Assembly (NCBI GenBank): GCA_963736685.1
Contig: CAVTPZ010000010.1
Location: 1-13,430, forward strand
DNA length: 13,430 nucleotides
Reading direction: 5' to 3'
DNA from: DASUPK01 sp963736685
GTDB taxonomy: Bacteria > Actinomycetota > Thermoleophilia > Solirubrobacterales > 70-9
The notes under the pieces are model-generated. The model was not told the origin of the DNA. It made no database searches and saw nothing but the letters and a program-made list of their open reading frames with translations. How positions within the stretch are numbered: position 1 is the stretch's first letter; the number at the start of each line of letters is the position of its first letter. Made by a program: the position numbers and the translations under genes. Positions 10,899-13,430 of this stretch are shown here, in pieces.

Positions 10899-13430
<2,532 letters not shown>

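Overview
The window reads as a high-GC actinobacterial chromosome, or a metagenome contig of one. The best guess is the Thermoleophilia/Solirubrobacterales side of Actinomycetota. The reasons are strong G/C preference at third codon positions, the actinobacterial dnaK-grpE-dnaJ-hspR operon ending in a MerR-type HspR repressor, and a separate clpB with an HspR-like operator. The taxon is inference, because no rRNA or tRNA is present.

Layout. 1-1159: an endonuclease III-type DNA glycosylase, probably frameshifted near its N-terminus, overlapped by 4 nt by a small membrane-anchored monohaem cytochrome c. 1160-1289: intergenic, with a hairpin, a TAACA/TGTTA dyad and an 11-G run beside a ribosome-binding site. 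1290-2533: a secreted endonuclease/exonuclease/phosphatase-family protein whose signal peptide and body lie in different frames, closed by a rho-independent terminator. 2599-6777: the heat-shock operon dnaK-grpE-dnaJ-hspR, with tight or overlapping gene junctions and a HAIR-like dyad in front of dnaK. 6774-8066: two minus-strand genes, a serine beta-lactamase-fold protein and a SnoaL-like protein, convergent with hspR. 8092-13430: a direct tandem duplication of a promoter-plus-clpB unit of about 2.67 kb.

The genes from 2695 to the end form one proteostasis module. DnaK with GrpE and DnaJ refolds proteins and cooperates with the ClpB disaggregase. HspR is expected to repress both the dnaK operon and clpB when DnaK is free. 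The same 7-7-7 dyad, TCTNNNN-N7-ACNTAGA, lies before dnaK and before both clpB copies, which ties the loci together.

The most unusual part is the clpB repeat. Unit 1 (8092-10763) and unit 2 (10764-13430) abut exactly. The first clpB is full length up to about residue 846, then loses the family's normal last residues and reads 27 codons into the promoter of copy 2. The second copy carries frameshifts and an in-frame TAG. Its last 305 bp in the window match copy 1 exactly, and the window stops on the base homologous to the last base of unit 1. This may be a real decaying or expanding tandem array, gene conversion, or an assembly artefact at a repeat. All frame slips seen elsewhere are also in the -1 direction, so sequence quality needs checking before calling pseudogenes.
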